The notes under the pieces: generated by a model
Told to the model about the DNA's origin: nothing
Databases searched by the model: none
What the model saw: the letters and a program-made list of their open reading frames with translations, nothing else
Assembly: GCF_015351235.1 (NCBI RefSeq)
Contig: NZ_JADKSJ010000001.1
Span: 2,373,668-2,437,667 of the forward strand
DNA from: Plantibacter sp. VKM Ac-2880
GTDB lineage: Bacteria; Actinomycetota; Actinomycetes; Actinomycetales; Microbacteriaceae
DNA: 64,000 nt
Reading direction: 5' to 3'
Part shown: positions 18,265 to 31,246 of the stretch, piece after piece
How the letters are laid out: the number at the start of each line of letters is the position of its first letter
Numbering within the stretch: position 1 is the stretch's first letter
Made by a program: the position numbers and the translations under genes

Positions 18265-19163
18265 TCCCCGTCTCCGTGCTCTTCGAGACCTGCCGGCGCC
18301 TTGGTGCCGGGGAGGTTGCTGTTGCGGTCGTATTCGGTGCCGTAGTCGCCGATGTTGCCGGAGTCGGCCAGGTCCTCGAGGTGCTTGTCGTACTCGGCCT
18401 GCGAGACGACCTTCACGTTGAAGAGCATGAGCGAGTGGTACTCGCCACAGAGCTCGGCGCACTTGCCGGCGTAGGTTCCCTCACGCTCAGGCGTGAAGGA
18501 CATGTAGTTGGTCTTCCCCGGGAACATGTCCTTCTTGTAGAGGAAGTCGATGACCCAGAAGGAGTGGATGACGTCGCGCGACTGCAGAGCGATCTTCACC
18601 GTCTTGCCGACGGGCAGGTACAGGGTGGGGAGCTCGTCCTGATCGATGACGCCGCCCGGCTTCTCATCGGCCTGCACGCCTGCGGTCCAGACGTCCTGGC
18701 CGTTGACGGCCTCGTCGTACACGAAGTCCCAGGCCCACTGCTTGGCGAAGACCTCGATCGCGACGTCGGGATCCTCGTACTGGGTCTCGATCGCGTTCTG
18801 GTCGCGTGCCGTGAAGGCGAAGAAGCCGAGGACCAGGATGAGCGGGACGACCGTGTAGAAGATCTCGATCGGCATGTTGTACCGGAGCTGCACGGGGAGG
18901 CCCGTCTGGCCCTTGCGGCGGCGGTAGACGATGACGGCCCAGATGATGAGCCCCCACGTCACCACGCCGACGGCCAGCAGCACCAGCCAAGCGGTCACCC
19001 ACAGGCCCGCGATGCGGTCCGTGTGGTTCGTGACGGGAGATTCGCCCTCGACGAATCCCGGCAGGTAACCATGTAGTTCCGCCTGCGTACAACCCGCCAG
19101 GACTATGGCGAGTGTGGCTGCGACCGGAATGGCAGCCCATCTGAGACGACGAGTCGAGCGCAC
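18261..19163 (-). CDS. ctaC: Cytochrome c oxidase (aa3) subunit II, lipoprotein
   Basis: 300 residues from a GTG at 19163 with GAAAGG upstream. Signal peptide with lipobox LAGC, so Cys25 would be lipidated after cleavage by a signal peptidase II such as the LspA encoded at about 30 kb. Two membrane helices (about 50-75 and 95-115) and a cupredoxin domain follow, with CuA ligands in HSFWVIDF and [12 protein letters not shown]. It receives electrons from QcrC. First gene of ctaC-ctaD-ctaF-GNAT; a TAGACT -10-like hexamer lies about 35-40 bp upstream of the start. Confidence 0.95.
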   Translation of the reverse strand: MRSTRRLRWAAIPVAATLAIVLAGCTQAELHGYLPGFVEGESPVTNHTDRIAGLWVTAWLVLLAVGVVTWGLIIWAVIVYRRRKGQTGLPVQLRYNMPIEIFYTVVPLILVLGFFAFTARDQNAIETQYEDPDVAIEVFAKQWAWDFVYDEAVNGQDVWTAGVQADEKPGGVIDQDELPTLYLPVGKTVKIALQSRDVIHSFWVIDFLYKKDMFPGKTNYMSFTPEREGTYAGKCAELCGEYHSLMLFNVKVVSQAEYDKHLEDLADSGNIGDYGTEYDRNSNLPGTKAPAGLEEHGDGE

Positions 19164-19273
19164 CTCTGAAACCTTTCGAATACACACCTGTGGATCGCCT
19201 CCCAGTCTAGTGGGGATGGGTGGTGAACGCCGGACCATTCGCGTCCGCGGTGCCGGATCGTGACCGGAATGTC

Positions 19274-19311
19274 GAAGGGGAAACCACCCGGGACCGGGTG
19301 ATTTCCCCTTC
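19274..19311 (-). terminator. Terminator after the ErpA/IscA-type gene
   Basis: 18-bp stem (19274-19291 with 19294-19311) with a single G-T type mismatch and a 2-base centre, 15 bp after the upstream gene's stop. It separates that gene from the ctaC operon. Confidence 0.8.
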
Positions 19312-19325
19312 AGGAAGAATCTGCC

Positions 19326-19691
19326 TCAGTGGAAGCTGTCGCCGCAGGCGCAGCTGCCCTCGGCGTTGGGGTTGTCGATGGTGAACCCCTGCTTCTGGAT
19401 GGTGTCCTCGAAGTCGATCGAGGCACCGTCGAGGTACGGGACGCTCATCTTGTCGACGATGACCTCGACGCCGTCGAAGTCGACCGTGGCGTCTCCGTCG
19501 AGCATGCGCTCGTCGAAGTAGAGCTGGTAGATGAGTCCGGAGCAGCCCCCGGGCTGGACGGCGACACGCAGGCGGAGGTCGTCGCGACCCTCCTGCTCGA
19601 GGAGGCTCTTGACCTTCTGCGCCGCCGTGTCGGAGAGGCCGACGCCGTGGGCCGCGTCGATCTTGGTCTCGGTCAGGATGGTGTCGCTCAT
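19326..19691 (-). CDS. erpA: Iron-sulfur cluster insertion/carrier protein (ErpA/IscA family)
   Basis: 121 residues from the ATG at 19691 with GAGGAG upstream. The HesB/IscA domain carries the three conserved cysteines in GGCSGLIYQ (about 65-68) and the C-terminal SCACGDSF. A-type carriers deliver [4Fe-4S] or [2Fe-2S] clusters to apo-enzymes. Its location directly upstream of the cta operon and near the Rieske gene is conserved in actinobacteria (Rv2204c region in M. tuberculosis, from memory). The gene symbol follows common usage; IscA-like would be equally fair. Confidence 0.88.
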   Translation of the reverse strand: MSDTILTETKIDAAHGVGLSDTAAQKVKSLLEQEGRDDLRLRVAVQPGGCSGLIYQLYFDERMLDGDATVDFDGVEVIVDKMSVPYLDGASIDFEDTIQKQGFTIDNPNAEGSCACGDSFH

Positions 19692-19762
19692 GATGCTCCT
19701 CGCGAGGTCTGGCGGCGCCGGACGACGCCTGTGAGTCATTCTACCGCTCGGGGCGGCGGGCG

Positions 19763-19784
19763 CACCCCCATGATGCCGGGGGTG
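19763..19784 (-). terminator. Possible terminator after the M20 dipeptidase gene
   Basis: 7-bp stem CACCCCC/GGGGGTG with an 8-base loop, 17 bp past the stop codon. No T tract, so low confidence. Confidence 0.4.
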
Positions 19785-19800
19785 TTCCCACCGCCGCGGG

Positions 19801-21243
19801 TCACTCTGCCGAGGGCTTCGGTGCCGAGGCCAGCCGTCCGAGGAGGACCGCCTCCGTGAGGATCGCCTTCTGAAACACCCCGAGGTGCAGCGACTCGTTC
19901 GGGCTGTGGGCCCGCGAGTGCGGGTCCTCGACGCCCGTCACGAGGATCTGGGCCTCCGGGAAGACCCGGACGAGGTCGGCGATGAACGGGATGGATCCAC
20001 CGACACCCATCTCCACCGGCTCGACCTCCCAGGCGTCGTGCATGGCGCGCTTCGCCTCGGCGACGGCCCAGCCGCTCGTGTCGACGAGGAACGGACTCCC
20101 CTGGTCGACCTCGTCGATGGCCAGTTGCGCGCCGAAGGGCGCGTGGGCCAGGAGGTGCGCCTCGAGGGCTCTGTAGGCGTCCGCCGGGTCCTGACCGGGG
20201 GCGATCCGCGCACTGATGCGGACGGCCACCTCCGGGATGAGGGTGTTCGAGGCGTTGGCCACGGTCGGTGCGTCGATCCCGGTGACGGTGATCGCGGGCT
20301 GGGACCAGATCCGGCTGAGGATGGAACCCCGGCCGATGGGCGAGACGCCATCGGAGAGGCCTGACTCCGCGCGGAGCTGCGCCTCGTCGAACTCGGGGGT
20401 GACCGCGTCGTGGGAGGTGAGCCCCTCGACCGCCACGGAACCATCGGCGTCCCACAGGGTCGCGAGGAGGGTGACGGCCGCGAGCATGGCGTCCGGCACC
20501 GCTCCCCCGAGCATCCCCGAGTGCGAGGCGTGGTCGAGCGTCTTCACGCGCAACCGGAACGTCACGTTGCCACGCAGGCCGATCGTGAGGGCCGGGGTCC
20601 GTTCGTCCCAGTTGTCGCTGTCGGCGACGACGATGACGTCTGCCGCGAGCGTCTCGCGGTGCTCCTCCAGGAACGAGCCGAACGATCGTGACCCGAACTC
20701 CTCCTCCCCCTCGATGAACAGGACGATGCCGAGGTCGAGATCGGAACCGAGCACCTCGGTGACGGCCCGGATCGCCGCGATGTGGGACATCACTCCGGCT
20801 TTGTCGTCGGCGGCGCCCCGCCCGTAGAGGCGGCCGTCGCGGACGGTCGGCTCGAAGGGCGGCGACTCCCACTTGTCGTCACTTCCGGGCGGCTGGACGT
20901 CGTGGTGTGCGTAGAGCAGCACGGTGGGGCGTCCGTTGCGGGCGTCGCGCCGGGCAAGGACGGCCGGCTGCCCGAGCTCCGTCCCTCCGTCGACGGCGGC
21001 GCGGCGCACCGAGACCTCGTCGAAGACACCGAGACCGCGGGCGAGTTCGGCGACGGCCTCGGCGCTCCTGGCCACCTCGGCGGCGTCGAACGCCGACCAG
21101 GACACGGAGGGGATCCGCACGAGTGCCGACAGGTCGGCGATCGAGGAGGGCAGTGCGCCCGCGACCGCTTCGCGGAGTCGGTCGAGGAGTTCCTGGTCGT
21201 TGTGTGGATCTTGGGCCGATTCCGTCGTGGTACCTGTCGTCAT
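19801..21243 (-). CDS. M20 family dipeptidase/metallopeptidase
   Basis: 480 residues, cytoplasmic (no signal peptide). Metal-site motifs of the M20 family: [12 protein letters not shown] (about 109-120), [11 protein letters not shown] (about 139-149) and EGEEEFGS (about 177-184), with the dimerisation domain in the middle. The length and the GRGAADDKG-like motif resemble the M20 PepV/CNDP dipeptidase group. The ATG has no Shine-Dalgarno, and TAAGAT ends 7 bases upstream, so a leaderless transcript is likely. It is divergent from the DUF3043 gene with 43 bp between the starts, so the two promoters must overlap. Confidence 0.92.
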   Translation of the reverse strand: MTTGTTTESAQDPHNDQELLDRLREAVAGALPSSIADLSALVRIPSVSWSAFDAAEVARSAEAVAELARGLGVFDEVSVRRAAVDGGTELGQPAVLARRDARNGRPTVLLYAHHDVQPPGSDDKWESPPFEPTVRDGRLYGRGAADDKAGVMSHIAAIRAVTEVLGSDLDLGIVLFIEGEEEFGSRSFGSFLEEHRETLAADVIVVADSDNWDERTPALTIGLRGNVTFRLRVKTLDHASHSGMLGGAVPDAMLAAVTLLATLWDADGSVAVEGLTSHDAVTPEFDEAQLRAESGLSDGVSPIGRGSILSRIWSQPAITVTGIDAPTVANASNTLIPEVAVRISARIAPGQDPADAYRALEAHLLAHAPFGAQLAIDEVDQGSPFLVDTSGWAVAEAKRAMHDAWEVEPVEMGVGGSIPFIADLVRVFPEAQILVTGVEDPHSRAHSPNESLHLGVFQKAILTEAVLLGRLASAPKPSAE

Positions 21244-21250
21244 GCGAGTA

Positions 21251-21256
21251 ATCTTA
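21251..21256 (-). promoter_or_regulatory. Candidate -10 element of the dipeptidase gene
   Basis: TAAGAT on the minus strand, 7 bases before the ATG at 21243. The spacing suggests transcription starts at the initiation codon. Confidence 0.4.
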
Positions 21257-21286
21257 AGCGAATCCCCCGATCAAGGACGTTCCACC

Positions 21287-21886
21287 GTGGCCAAACAGCA
21301 GAGCACCCCAGCATCAGAGCCCCTCGTCGAGACCGCGGCGCAGACCGCCGAACGGCTCGCCCGCGGCGCCAAGGAGGCGAAGGGCCGCCCGACGCCGTCG
21401 CGCGCCGAACGCGAGGCGCAGAACAAGCGTCCGCTCGTCCCCTCAGACCGCAAGGAGGCCTCACGCGCAGCGAAGGCCCAGCAGGCCGAGGCTCGACGCC
21501 GAGCTCAGGCCGGCATGGCGGCAGGTGACGACAAGTTCCTCCCGGCTCGCGAACGCGGCCCGCAGAAGAAGTTCGTCCGCGACTACGTGGACGCCCGGTT
21601 CAACATCGGCGAGTTCATGATCCCGGTCATGTTCCTCGTCATCATCCTCACGTTCATGCCGGTCCCCGAGATCCAGGTCTACGGCATGCTGACCCTCTGG
21701 GTCTTCTTCATCATCGCCATCGCCGACTGCTTCTTCCTCGGATTCCGCGTCCGGAAGGCCCTCCGAGCGAAGTTCGGTCAGGACGAGCCGCGTGTGCGCT
21801 GGTACGCCGCCATGCGTGCGCTGCAGCTGCGCCCGCTCCGCCTGCCGAAGCCGCAGGTCAAGCGCGGCCAGTTCCCCAACAAGTAG
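21287..21886 (+). CDS. DUF3043 family membrane protein
   Basis: 199 residues from a GTG at 21287 preceded by AAGGA. The first 85 residues are charged and Ala/Lys/Arg-rich ([20 protein letters not shown]), then the family core [19 protein letters not shown] leads into two membrane helices (about 112-130 and 134-152), and a basic C-terminal tail follows. DUF3043 proteins are widespread in actinobacteria and have no established function. Single gene, ending in a perfect terminator. Confidence 0.88.
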   Translation: MAKQQSTPASEPLVETAAQTAERLARGAKEAKGRPTPSRAEREAQNKRPLVPSDRKEASRAAKAQQAEARRRAQAGMAAGDDKFLPARERGPQKKFVRDYVDARFNIGEFMIPVMFLVIILTFMPVPEIQVYGMLTLWVFFIIAIADCFFLGFRVRKALRAKFGQDEPRVRWYAAMRALQLRPLRLPKPQVKRGQFPNK

Positions 21887-21897
21887 GTCTCTCGCCA

Positions 21898-21932
21898 CGA
21901 ACGCCCGCCGGTCCCAGACCGGCGGGCGTTCG
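21898..21932. terminator. Bidirectional terminator between DUF3043 and pyrD
   Basis: Perfect 16-bp inverted repeat (21898-21913 with 21917-21932), 3-base loop, between convergent stop codons. Confidence 0.88.
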
Positions 21933-21954
21933 TCGTCAGCGGCGTTCGACCGGG

Positions 21955-22992
21955 TCAGCGACGGGCGCGAGCGAGGCGGTCGAGCCCGCGGTTGATCTGA
22001 CGGGCCCAGAGCGGACCGCGGTACAGGAACGCGGTGTAACCCTGGACGAGTGTGGCGCCGGCGTCGAGGCGTTCCTGCACGTCCGCGGCGGTCTCGACAC
22101 CGCCGACGGAGATCACGCACAGCTCCGACGGGACGACGGCGCGGATGCGTCTCAGGACCGCGATCGACCGGTCGGCGAGTGGCGCGCCGGAGAGCCCGCC
22201 GGCACCGGCCGCCTCGACGGTCTCCGGGTCGGTCTCGAGTCCGTCGCGGGAGATCGTCGTGTTCGTCGCGATGATCCCGTCGAGCCCCAGTTCGACGACG
22301 AGCTCAGCGATGCGGTCCACTTCGGCGTCCGTGAGGTCCGGCGCGATCTTCACGAGGAGCGGTGTCGTCCCGGCAGCCGCACGCACCGCGTCCAGGAGGG
22401 GCGACAACTGATCGAGCTCCTGGAGACCTCGGAGACCAGGGGTGTTCGGAGAACTGACGTTGACCACGAGGTAGTCGGCCGTGGGTGCCAGCAGGGAGGC
22501 GCTCGAGACGTAGTCGGCCGTGGCGTCGGCGACGTCCACGACCCGACTCTTGCCGATGTTCACGCCGAGGACGGGACGCCTGGCGACGCGGGCCGTCCGC
22601 GCCAGTCGTGGCGCGGCGGATGCGGCACCCTCGTTGTTGAAGCCCATGCGATTGATCACGGCGCGGTCCGGTACGAGGCGGAACAGGCGTGGTTTCGGAT
22701 TGCCCGCCTGCGGGATCGCCGTGATGGTGCCGACCTCGACGTGACCGAAGCCCAGGAGCCCGAGCCCGAGCACCCCCTTGCCGTCCTTGTCGAACCCGGC
22801 GGCGACACCGAACGGGGTCTCGAACCGGAGGCCGAGCGCCTCAACGGACTGGTCGGTCCGGGGTGCGGTCCACCGCCTCATGACGGACCCGAGGCCGGTG
22901 GACGGAAGCGCACGGATCACGTCGAACGCGAGGTGATGGGCGCGCTCCGGATCGAGCTTCGCCAGGACGTGGGTGAAAAGGAACCGGTACAA
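21955..22992 (-). CDS. pyrD: Dihydroorotate dehydrogenase (quinone), class 2
   Basis: 345 residues. Oxidises dihydroorotate to orotate with FMN, feeding electrons to quinone. The N-terminal helical extension MYRFLFTHVLAKLDPERAHH is the membrane-associating region of class 2 enzymes. NRMGFNNEGA (about 114-123), VNVSSPNTPGLR with the catalytic serine, and VKIAPDLT are intact. Start is a TTG three bases after the nrdR stop with GGAG 9 bases upstream, so it is the last gene of a hisD-nrdR-pyrD run. Other pyr genes are not nearby. Confidence 0.95.
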   Translation of the reverse strand: MYRFLFTHVLAKLDPERAHHLAFDVIRALPSTGLGSVMRRWTAPRTDQSVEALGLRFETPFGVAAGFDKDGKGVLGLGLLGFGHVEVGTITAIPQAGNPKPRLFRLVPDRAVINRMGFNNEGAASAAPRLARTARVARRPVLGVNIGKSRVVDVADATADYVSSASLLAPTADYLVVNVSSPNTPGLRGLQELDQLSPLLDAVRAAAGTTPLLVKIAPDLTDAEVDRIAELVVELGLDGIIATNTTISRDGLETDPETVEAAGAGGLSGAPLADRSIAVLRRIRAVVPSELCVISVGGVETAADVQERLDAGATLVQGYTAFLYRGPLWARQINRGLDRLARARR

Positions 22993-22995
22993 GGC

Positions 22996-23484
22996 TCAGC
23001 GCTCCACGATCGGCTCGTCGGCATTCGACGTGCCCGCGGCGTGTTCGACCCGGAGGAGCGCGATGGCCGACTCGAAGTCGTCCAAGGACTCGAACGCCTG
23101 GTAGACGCTGGCGAACCGGAGGTAGGCGACCTCGTCGAGCTCCCGCAGCGGCGCGAGGATCGCCAGACCGATGTCGTTCGCGTCAATCTGCGAGGCACCC
23201 GTCGCGCGGATGGACTCCTCGACGCGCTGCGCGAGCACCGCGAGATCGGAGTCCGTCACCGGACGACCCTGGCACGCCTTCCTGACGCCACTCACGACCT
23301 TCTCCCGGCTGAACGGCTCCACCACACCGGAGCGCTTGATCACGCCGAGGCTCGAGGTCTCCATCGTGCTGAACCGCCGCCCGCACTCCGGGCACTGCCG
23401 GCGCCGACGGATCGCGAGCCCGTCGTCGCTCGTCCGCGAGTCGATGACGCGGGAGTCGGGGTGGCGGCAGAACGGGCAGTACAT
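22996..23484 (-). CDS. nrdR: Transcriptional repressor NrdR
   Basis: 162 residues. The N-terminal zinc ribbon has C3-PFC6 and C31-PEC34, followed by an ATP-cone domain ([19 protein letters not shown] onward). NrdR senses ATP/dATP and represses ribonucleotide reductase genes. No nrd gene is in this window, so it acts in trans. The ATG overlaps the hisD stop by one base (TGATG). It is expressed with hisD and pyrD, a grouping that joins a nucleotide-pool sensor to a pyrimidine enzyme. Confidence 0.97.
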   Translation of the reverse strand: MYCPFCRHPDSRVIDSRTSDDGLAIRRRRQCPECGRRFSTMETSSLGVIKRSGVVEPFSREKVVSGVRKACQGRPVTDSDLAVLAQRVEESIRATGASQIDANDIGLAILAPLRELDEVAYLRFASVYQAFESLDDFESAIALLRVEHAAGTSNADEPIVER

Positions 23485-24854
23485 CAGACGGCTCCCTCGG
23501 GTGTGGCGTGCTCGGTGTGCTCCTCGGCGGCGCGGGTCTCGGCGTCGACGAGGCCGAAGCGCGCCGTCACCGCTTCCCCGTGCGCGGGGAGGTCCTCGGA
23601 TGACGACAGGGCGACGATGTGGCCCGAGACCTGGCGGAGCGCGGATTCGTCGTACCGGACGACCTGCTGTGGGCGGAGGAAGGTGAAGGCACCCAGGCCG
23701 GACGAGAAGCGGGCCTGTCCTCCCGTCGGAAGGACGTGGTTGGATCCGGCGAGGTAGTCCCCCAGGCTCACCGGGGTGTGCTCCCCCAGGAAGATGGCGC
23801 CGGCGTTCGTGATGGAGCCGAGCAGCGCCTCCGGGACGGCGGTCTGGACCTCGAGGTGCTCCGGTCCGTAGGCGTTGCTGAACGCGACGGCGGCCTCCAG
23901 GTCGTCGACGAGCACGATGGCGGACTGCGGACCGGCAAGGGCTTGGACGACGCGAGCGCCGTGGCGGGTGCCGGCGGCGTAGCGACGCAACCAGTCCTGG
24001 ACGGCCAGAACCAGGGGCTCGTCGTCGGTGACGAGCAACGACGCCGCGGCCTCGTCGTGCTCGGCCTGGCTGACGAGGTCGGCGGCGACGAGTCTGGCGT
24101 CGGCGGAGGCGTCCGCGATGACCAGGATCTCGGTCGTACCGGCCTCGGCGTCGATGCCGACCTGCCCCTTCACGAGGCGCTTCGCGGCCGCGACGAAGAT
24201 GTTCCCGGGACCCGTCACGACGTCGACCGGATCCAGTGCGATGTCAGGGACCCCGTAGGCGAACGCGCCGATGGCTCCGGCCCCGCCCATGGCGTACACC
24301 TCGGTGACCCCGAGGAGACCGGCGGCTCCGAGGATGGTGGGGTGCACACGGTTGTCGAACTCGCGCTGCGGTGGTGACGCGAGCGCGACGGAGCCGACCC
24401 CGGCCTCCTGCGCCGGGACGACGTTCATGACGACGCTCGACGGGTAGACGGCCTTGCCCCCGGGCACGTACAGCCCGACCCGCCCGACGGGCGCCCACCG
24501 CTGCACGACGGTCGCTCCCTCGCCGAGCGTGGTGGTGCGCTCCGGCGGGACCTGCGCTCGCGTCGCCTCGCGAACCCGGTCGATGGCCTCGACGAGTGCA
24601 GCGCGCACCGCCGGGTCCAGTGCGGCCACCGCAGCGTCGATCTCGGACTGAGGCACGCGGAGGTGCTCCGGCCGGCCGCCGTCGAAACGGTCGGACTGCG
24701 CCGACAACGCAGCGGAACCCTCGGTCCGTACGGCGTCGATCAGCGACTGCGCCGCATGGGCTGCGGCGGTGACGTCGACGACGGGACGGGGCAGCATCTC
24801 CAGGAGTTCGGTACGGCTCGGCCGCACGCCCCTGAGGTCAATGGTGGTGATCAT
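23484..24854 (-). CDS. hisD: Histidinol dehydrogenase
   Basis: 456 residues from the ATG at 24854; a GTG nine bases further upstream is an alternative. It catalyses the last two steps of histidine synthesis (histidinol to histidine, NAD+- and Zn-dependent). Diagnostic segments: the [16 protein letters not shown]-type region, [12 protein letters not shown] and [22 protein letters not shown] split across the C-terminal third, with the conserved catalytic Glu/His pair. The rest of the his operon is not adjacent downstream, as the next genes are nrdR and pyrD. Upstream is dnaE, 60 bp away. Confidence 0.95.
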   Translation of the reverse strand: MITTIDLRGVRPSRTELLEMLPRPVVDVTAAAHAAQSLIDAVRTEGSAALSAQSDRFDGGRPEHLRVPQSEIDAAVAALDPAVRAALVEAIDRVREATRAQVPPERTTTLGEGATVVQRWAPVGRVGLYVPGGKAVYPSSVVMNVVPAQEAGVGSVALASPPQREFDNRVHPTILGAAGLLGVTEVYAMGGAGAIGAFAYGVPDIALDPVDVVTGPGNIFVAAAKRLVKGQVGIDAEAGTTEILVIADASADARLVAADLVSQAEHDEAAASLLVTDDEPLVLAVQDWLRRYAAGTRHGARVVQALAGPQSAIVLVDDLEAAVAFSNAYGPEHLEVQTAVPEALLGSITNAGAIFLGEHTPVSLGDYLAGSNHVLPTGGQARFSSGLGAFTFLRPQQVVRYDESALRQVSGHIVALSSSEDLPAHGEAVTARFGLVDAETRAAEEHTEHATPEGAV

Positions 24855-24914
24855 GGCCGTCACAGCCTACCGTTCACGGCGTCGTGTCCCGCCGGCGACG
24901 TGGAGCGCAACGCG

Positions 24915-28433
<3,519 letters not shown>

Positions 28434-28565
28434 GGACGGCGCCTCCGGGGATCGTGCTGGGGGAACGGCGCTGACGCCGAGGTGGTCTTGGACAAGCCTA
28501 ATCGTCGCCACCGACCGTCAACCCCGGCCCGCGGGGGAGGCCGGTGGTGGATCGGCGACGCGGCG

Positions 28566-29489
28566 TCAGTCGAGTTCGAGGATCGAGAGGGCGTGCTGCA
28601 GATCCGCCGGGTAGGCGGTCTCGAATCGCACGAACTCACCGTCCGCCGGGTGCGCGAAGCCGAGCTTCGTCGCGTGCAGCCACTGCCGGGTGAGCCCCAG
28701 ACGGGCCGAGAGCGCCGCGTCGGCGCCGTACATCGTGTCACCGACGCAGGGATGCCGCTGAGCTGCCATGTGGACGCGGATCTGATGCGTGCGACCGGTC
28801 TCCAGGTGCACGTCGAGCAAGGAGGCGTACGGGAACGCCTCAAGGGTCTCGTAGTGGGTGATCGACGGCTTCCCGTCGGCGGTGACGGCGAATCGCCAGT
28901 CGTGGCGCGGGTGGCGCCCGATCGGCCCGTCGATGGTGCCGGCGAGCGGGTCGGGATGTCCTTGGACCACGGCACGATAGATCTTCTCGACCTCGCGGTC
29001 GTGGAAGGCACGCTTCAGGGAGGTGTACGCCCGCTCGGTCTTCGCGACGACCATCAGGCCGCTCGTCCCGGCATCGAGCCGGTGCACGATCCCGGCCCGC
29101 TCAGCGGCTCCGGAGGTCGAGATCCGGAACCCGGCTGCCGCGAGGGCCCCGAGCACGGTCGGGCCATCCCAACCCACGGAAGGGTGGGCGGCGACGCCGG
29201 CCGGCTTGTCGACGACCACGATCTCGTCGTCGTCGTGGACGATGCCGAGGTCGGGGACGGCGATCGGCACGATCACGGCCTCGCGGCGAGGCGTCCACTC
29301 GATCTCGAGCCAGGCACCGGCGAGCAGTCGGTCGGACTTGTCGACCGACTTCCCGTTCATGGTGACGCCGCCTCCGAGGGCGACCTCCGCCGCATAACTC
29401 CGGGAGAAGCCGAGCAGCTTGGCCAGGCCGGCGTCGACCCGTTCGCCGTCGAGTCCGTCTGGGACGTACAGGCTCCGCGACTCGTTCAC
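28566..29489 (-). CDS. RluD-type pseudouridine synthase
   Basis: 307 residues from a GTG at 29489 that overlaps the lspA stop (GTGA). The N-terminal S4 RNA-binding domain ([20 protein letters not shown], about 15-70) precedes a catalytic domain with [10 protein letters not shown], whose Asp is the nucleophile, and [12 protein letters not shown]. RluA/RluD-family enzymes convert uridine to pseudouridine in 23S rRNA, with RluD acting on helix 69. The lspA-rluD pairing is common in bacteria. The target position cannot be fixed from sequence, so no gene symbol is given. Confidence 0.92.
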   Translation of the reverse strand: MNESRSLYVPDGLDGERVDAGLAKLLGFSRSYAAEVALGGGVTMNGKSVDKSDRLLAGAWLEIEWTPRREAVIVPIAVPDLGIVHDDDEIVVVDKPAGVAAHPSVGWDGPTVLGALAAAGFRISTSGAAERAGIVHRLDAGTSGLMVVAKTERAYTSLKRAFHDREVEKIYRAVVQGHPDPLAGTIDGPIGRHPRHDWRFAVTADGKPSITHYETLEAFPYASLLDVHLETGRTHQIRVHMAAQRHPCVGDTMYGADAALSARLGLTRQWLHATKLGFAHPADGEFVRFETAYPADLQHALSILELD

Positions 29490-30166
29490 GGGCGACCTGC
29501 GTCCGGGCTCGGGTCGCCCGGCTCCGCCGGATCGAGGGTGGCCGCGTCTGCTTCGGCCTCGCGGTCCTCCGCCTCCTGGGCGGCCTGTTCGCTCGCACGC
29601 GTCGTCCGGGAGCCGTCGAGGTTCACACCGAAGAGCGTGAGGAGGATGAAGAGGGCCATGCTGACCACGATGCAGATGTCTGCGACGTTGTAGATCGCGG
29701 GCAGCATCCACGGGGTGGAGATGAAGTCGACCACGTGCCCCAGACCGAAGGACGGCTCGCGGAGGAGCCGGTCCGTCAGGTTCCCGAGCACGCCACCGAG
29801 CAGCAGGCCGAACACGATCGCCCAGGCTCGCGAGCGGATACGGCGGGCGAACCAGACGATGACCACCACGACGACCGCCGCGAGGATCGAGAAGATCCAG
29901 GTGTACCCCGCGCCGAGTGAGAAGGCGGCGCCGGAGTTCTTGACGAAGTACAGCACGAGTGCCTGGCCGAGCACGGGAACGGACTCACCGACGGTCAGGT
30001 TGGTCGTGACGAGGAACTTGGTGAACTGATCGGCCGAATAGGCCACGACGGCAACCAGCGCCAGGACTGCAAGAGTCCTGGCGCTGGCCTTCGACGGTGA
30101 TGCGGGAGACAACCGGGTGTCTGCGCTAGACCGCTGCGCTGTCGGCGGTGACGCCGGCCTTCGCAT
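29486..30166 (-). CDS. lspA: Lipoprotein signal peptidase (signal peptidase II)
   Basis: Up to 226 residues if the ATG at 30166 (inside the divIVA end) is used; a TTG at 30112 would give 208. Neither has a good Shine-Dalgarno. Four membrane helices. The catalytic aspartates lie in GNLTDRLL and [11 protein letters not shown], and [10 protein letters not shown] is the conserved periplasmic motif. It cleaves prolipoproteins such as CtaC, encoded at 18-19 kb. The C-terminal tail (about 35 residues, Glu/Ala-rich) is a lineage extension. A 14-bp perfect hairpin sits in the part encoding the first helix (see separate entry). Confidence 0.94.
   Translation of the reverse strand: MRRPASPPTAQRSSADTRLSPASPSKASARTLAVLALVAVVAYSADQFTKFLVTTNLTVGESVPVLGQALVLYFVKNSGAAFSLGAGYTWIFSILAAVVVVVIVWFARRIRSRAWAIVFGLLLGGVLGNLTDRLLREPSFGLGHVVDFISTPWMLPAIYNVADICIVVSMALFILLTLFGVNLDGSRTTRASEQAAQEAEDREAEADAATLDPAEPGDPSPDAGRP
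30055..30087 (-). promoter_or_regulatory. Terminator-like hairpin inside the 5' coding region of lspA
   Basis: Perfect 14-bp inverted repeat (30055-30068 with 30074-30087) and a 5-base loop, followed on the minus strand by TTGCCG. It lies 39-71 bp after the divIVA stop, where a divIVA terminator would be expected, yet it encodes part of the first helix of LspA (ARTLAVLAL). It could attenuate lspA-rluD expression relative to divIVA or cover a translational start. Confidence 0.55.
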
Positions 30167-30767
30167 CGGGAGCAGAGCTCGACGACGAGGCGTCGAGGTC
30201 CTTCAGCTGACCCTCGATGTAGCCGCGCAGCTGCGAACGGTACTCGCGCTCGAAGTTGCGGAGCTCGTCGATCTTGTGCTCGAGGACAGAACGCTCCTGC
30301 TCGAGGATCTGCATCTGGGCACGCTGTTTGGCTTCGGCCTCGGCGACGACGCGCGCGGCCGTGGCGTGGCCTTCGGCGATGAGCGCGTCGCGGCGCTGAG
30401 CACCCTCGGCGACGTGCTCGTCGTGCAGACGGCGCGCCAGCTGCAGGAGGTTGTTCGAGCTCTCGGCGGTGTTGTCGGTCGACTCCGCAGCCGGAGCCGG
30501 GGTGGGAGCGGCGACCGGCGCGGGTGCCGGAGCAGGCTCGGCCTTGGCCAGCGCTGCCGGGGCCGACGAGCCGCCCTTCTGGAGTTCGGCGACCTTGGAC
30601 TCGGCCGCGGTCAGCTTCTGCTGGACCTCGTCCTTCTCCTGGATCAGGCGACGGAGTTCGACGACGACCTCATCGAGGAAGTCGTCCACTTCGTCCTGGT
30701 CGTAGCCTTCGCGGAACTTGGTCTGCTGAAACCGCTTCTGGACCACGTCTTCGGGAGTGAGCGCCAT
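30126..30767 (-). CDS. divIVA: Polar growth/division protein DivIVA (Wag31)
   Basis: 213 residues. The N-terminal membrane-binding module LTPEDVVQKRFQQTKFREGYD (split: LTPEDVVQKRF, FREGYDQDEVDDFLDEV) is highly conserved. A coiled coil (about 30-65), a Pro/Ala linker (about 70-95) and a long second coiled coil (about 100-195) follow. It marks negatively curved poles and recruits the wall elongation machinery in actinobacteria. Start ATG with GAAGGTGG upstream. It is separated from yggT by 175 bp holding a palindrome, so it probably has its own promoter while also receiving read-through from the dcw cluster. Confidence 0.96.
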   Translation of the reverse strand: MALTPEDVVQKRFQQTKFREGYDQDEVDDFLDEVVVELRRLIQEKDEVQQKLTAAESKVAELQKGGSSAPAALAKAEPAPAPAPVAAPTPAPAAESTDNTAESSNNLLQLARRLHDEHVAEGAQRRDALIAEGHATAARVVAEAEAKQRAQMQILEQERSVLEHKIDELRNFEREYRSQLRGYIEGQLKDLDASSSSSAPDAKAGVTADSAAV

Positions 30768-30826
30768 AGCGAACCACCTTCACTGTCGAATCGAAAATCT
30801 GTGTACAACGCCCCCACGCTAGCAAA

Positions 30827-30847
30827 GTCTGACCCAATGGGTGAGAC
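30827..30847. promoter_or_regulatory. Palindrome upstream of divIVA
   Basis: GTCTGACCCA-A-TGGGTGAGAC: 10-bp arms with one mismatch around a single central base, 60 bp before the divIVA ATG. The dimensions suit a dimeric regulator. No known motif recognised. Confidence 0.45.
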
Positions 30848-30942
30848 ATGTTGACGACGTCGGAGGCGACCGTCAGGTGACGGACGTTCTATCGTAGCCA
30901 CACAATCGTGGCGAGCTGTTCGCGGGCGGGCCCGTTCGAGCG

Positions 30943-31239
30943 CTAGAGGAGTTGGACGAGCGTCATCGCGATGATGCAGCACAACATCGTGAGGGTCCAC
31001 CCGAAGTCGAGCGCCACAGGACCGACCGCGACGCGTGGGAGGACACGGCGGAAGAACCGGATCGGAGGGTCCGTGATCGTGAAGCTCAGTTCTGCGAGCA
31101 CCAGCCCGACGCCCGTGGGCCGCCATTGCGGACGGAGCACCCGGGCGAGGTCGAGGATGAACCTCGCCCAGAGGACGAAGAAGTACAGGAGCAGCGCGAG
31201 ATAGAGGATCGTGCCGATCACGGAGATGAGAGAAGCCAC
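30943..31239 (-). CDS. YggT family membrane protein
   Basis: 98 residues from a GTG at 31239 directly preceded by GAGGG. Two hydrophobic segments (about 2-27 and 74-96) flank a loop with the family motif LTDPPIRFFRRVLP (here ITDPPIRFFRRVLPRV). YggT-family proteins (YlmG in Bacillus) are encoded beside sepF in Gram-positive bacteria and in chloroplast lineages, and are linked to division or osmotic stress. It starts 7 bp after the sepF stop. Confidence 0.9.
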   Translation of the reverse strand: MASLISVIGTILYLALLLYFFVLWARFILDLARVLRPQWRPTGVGLVLAELSFTITDPPIRFFRRVLPRVAVGPVALDFGWTLTMLCCIIAMTLVQLL

Positions 31240-31246
31240 CCCTCGA

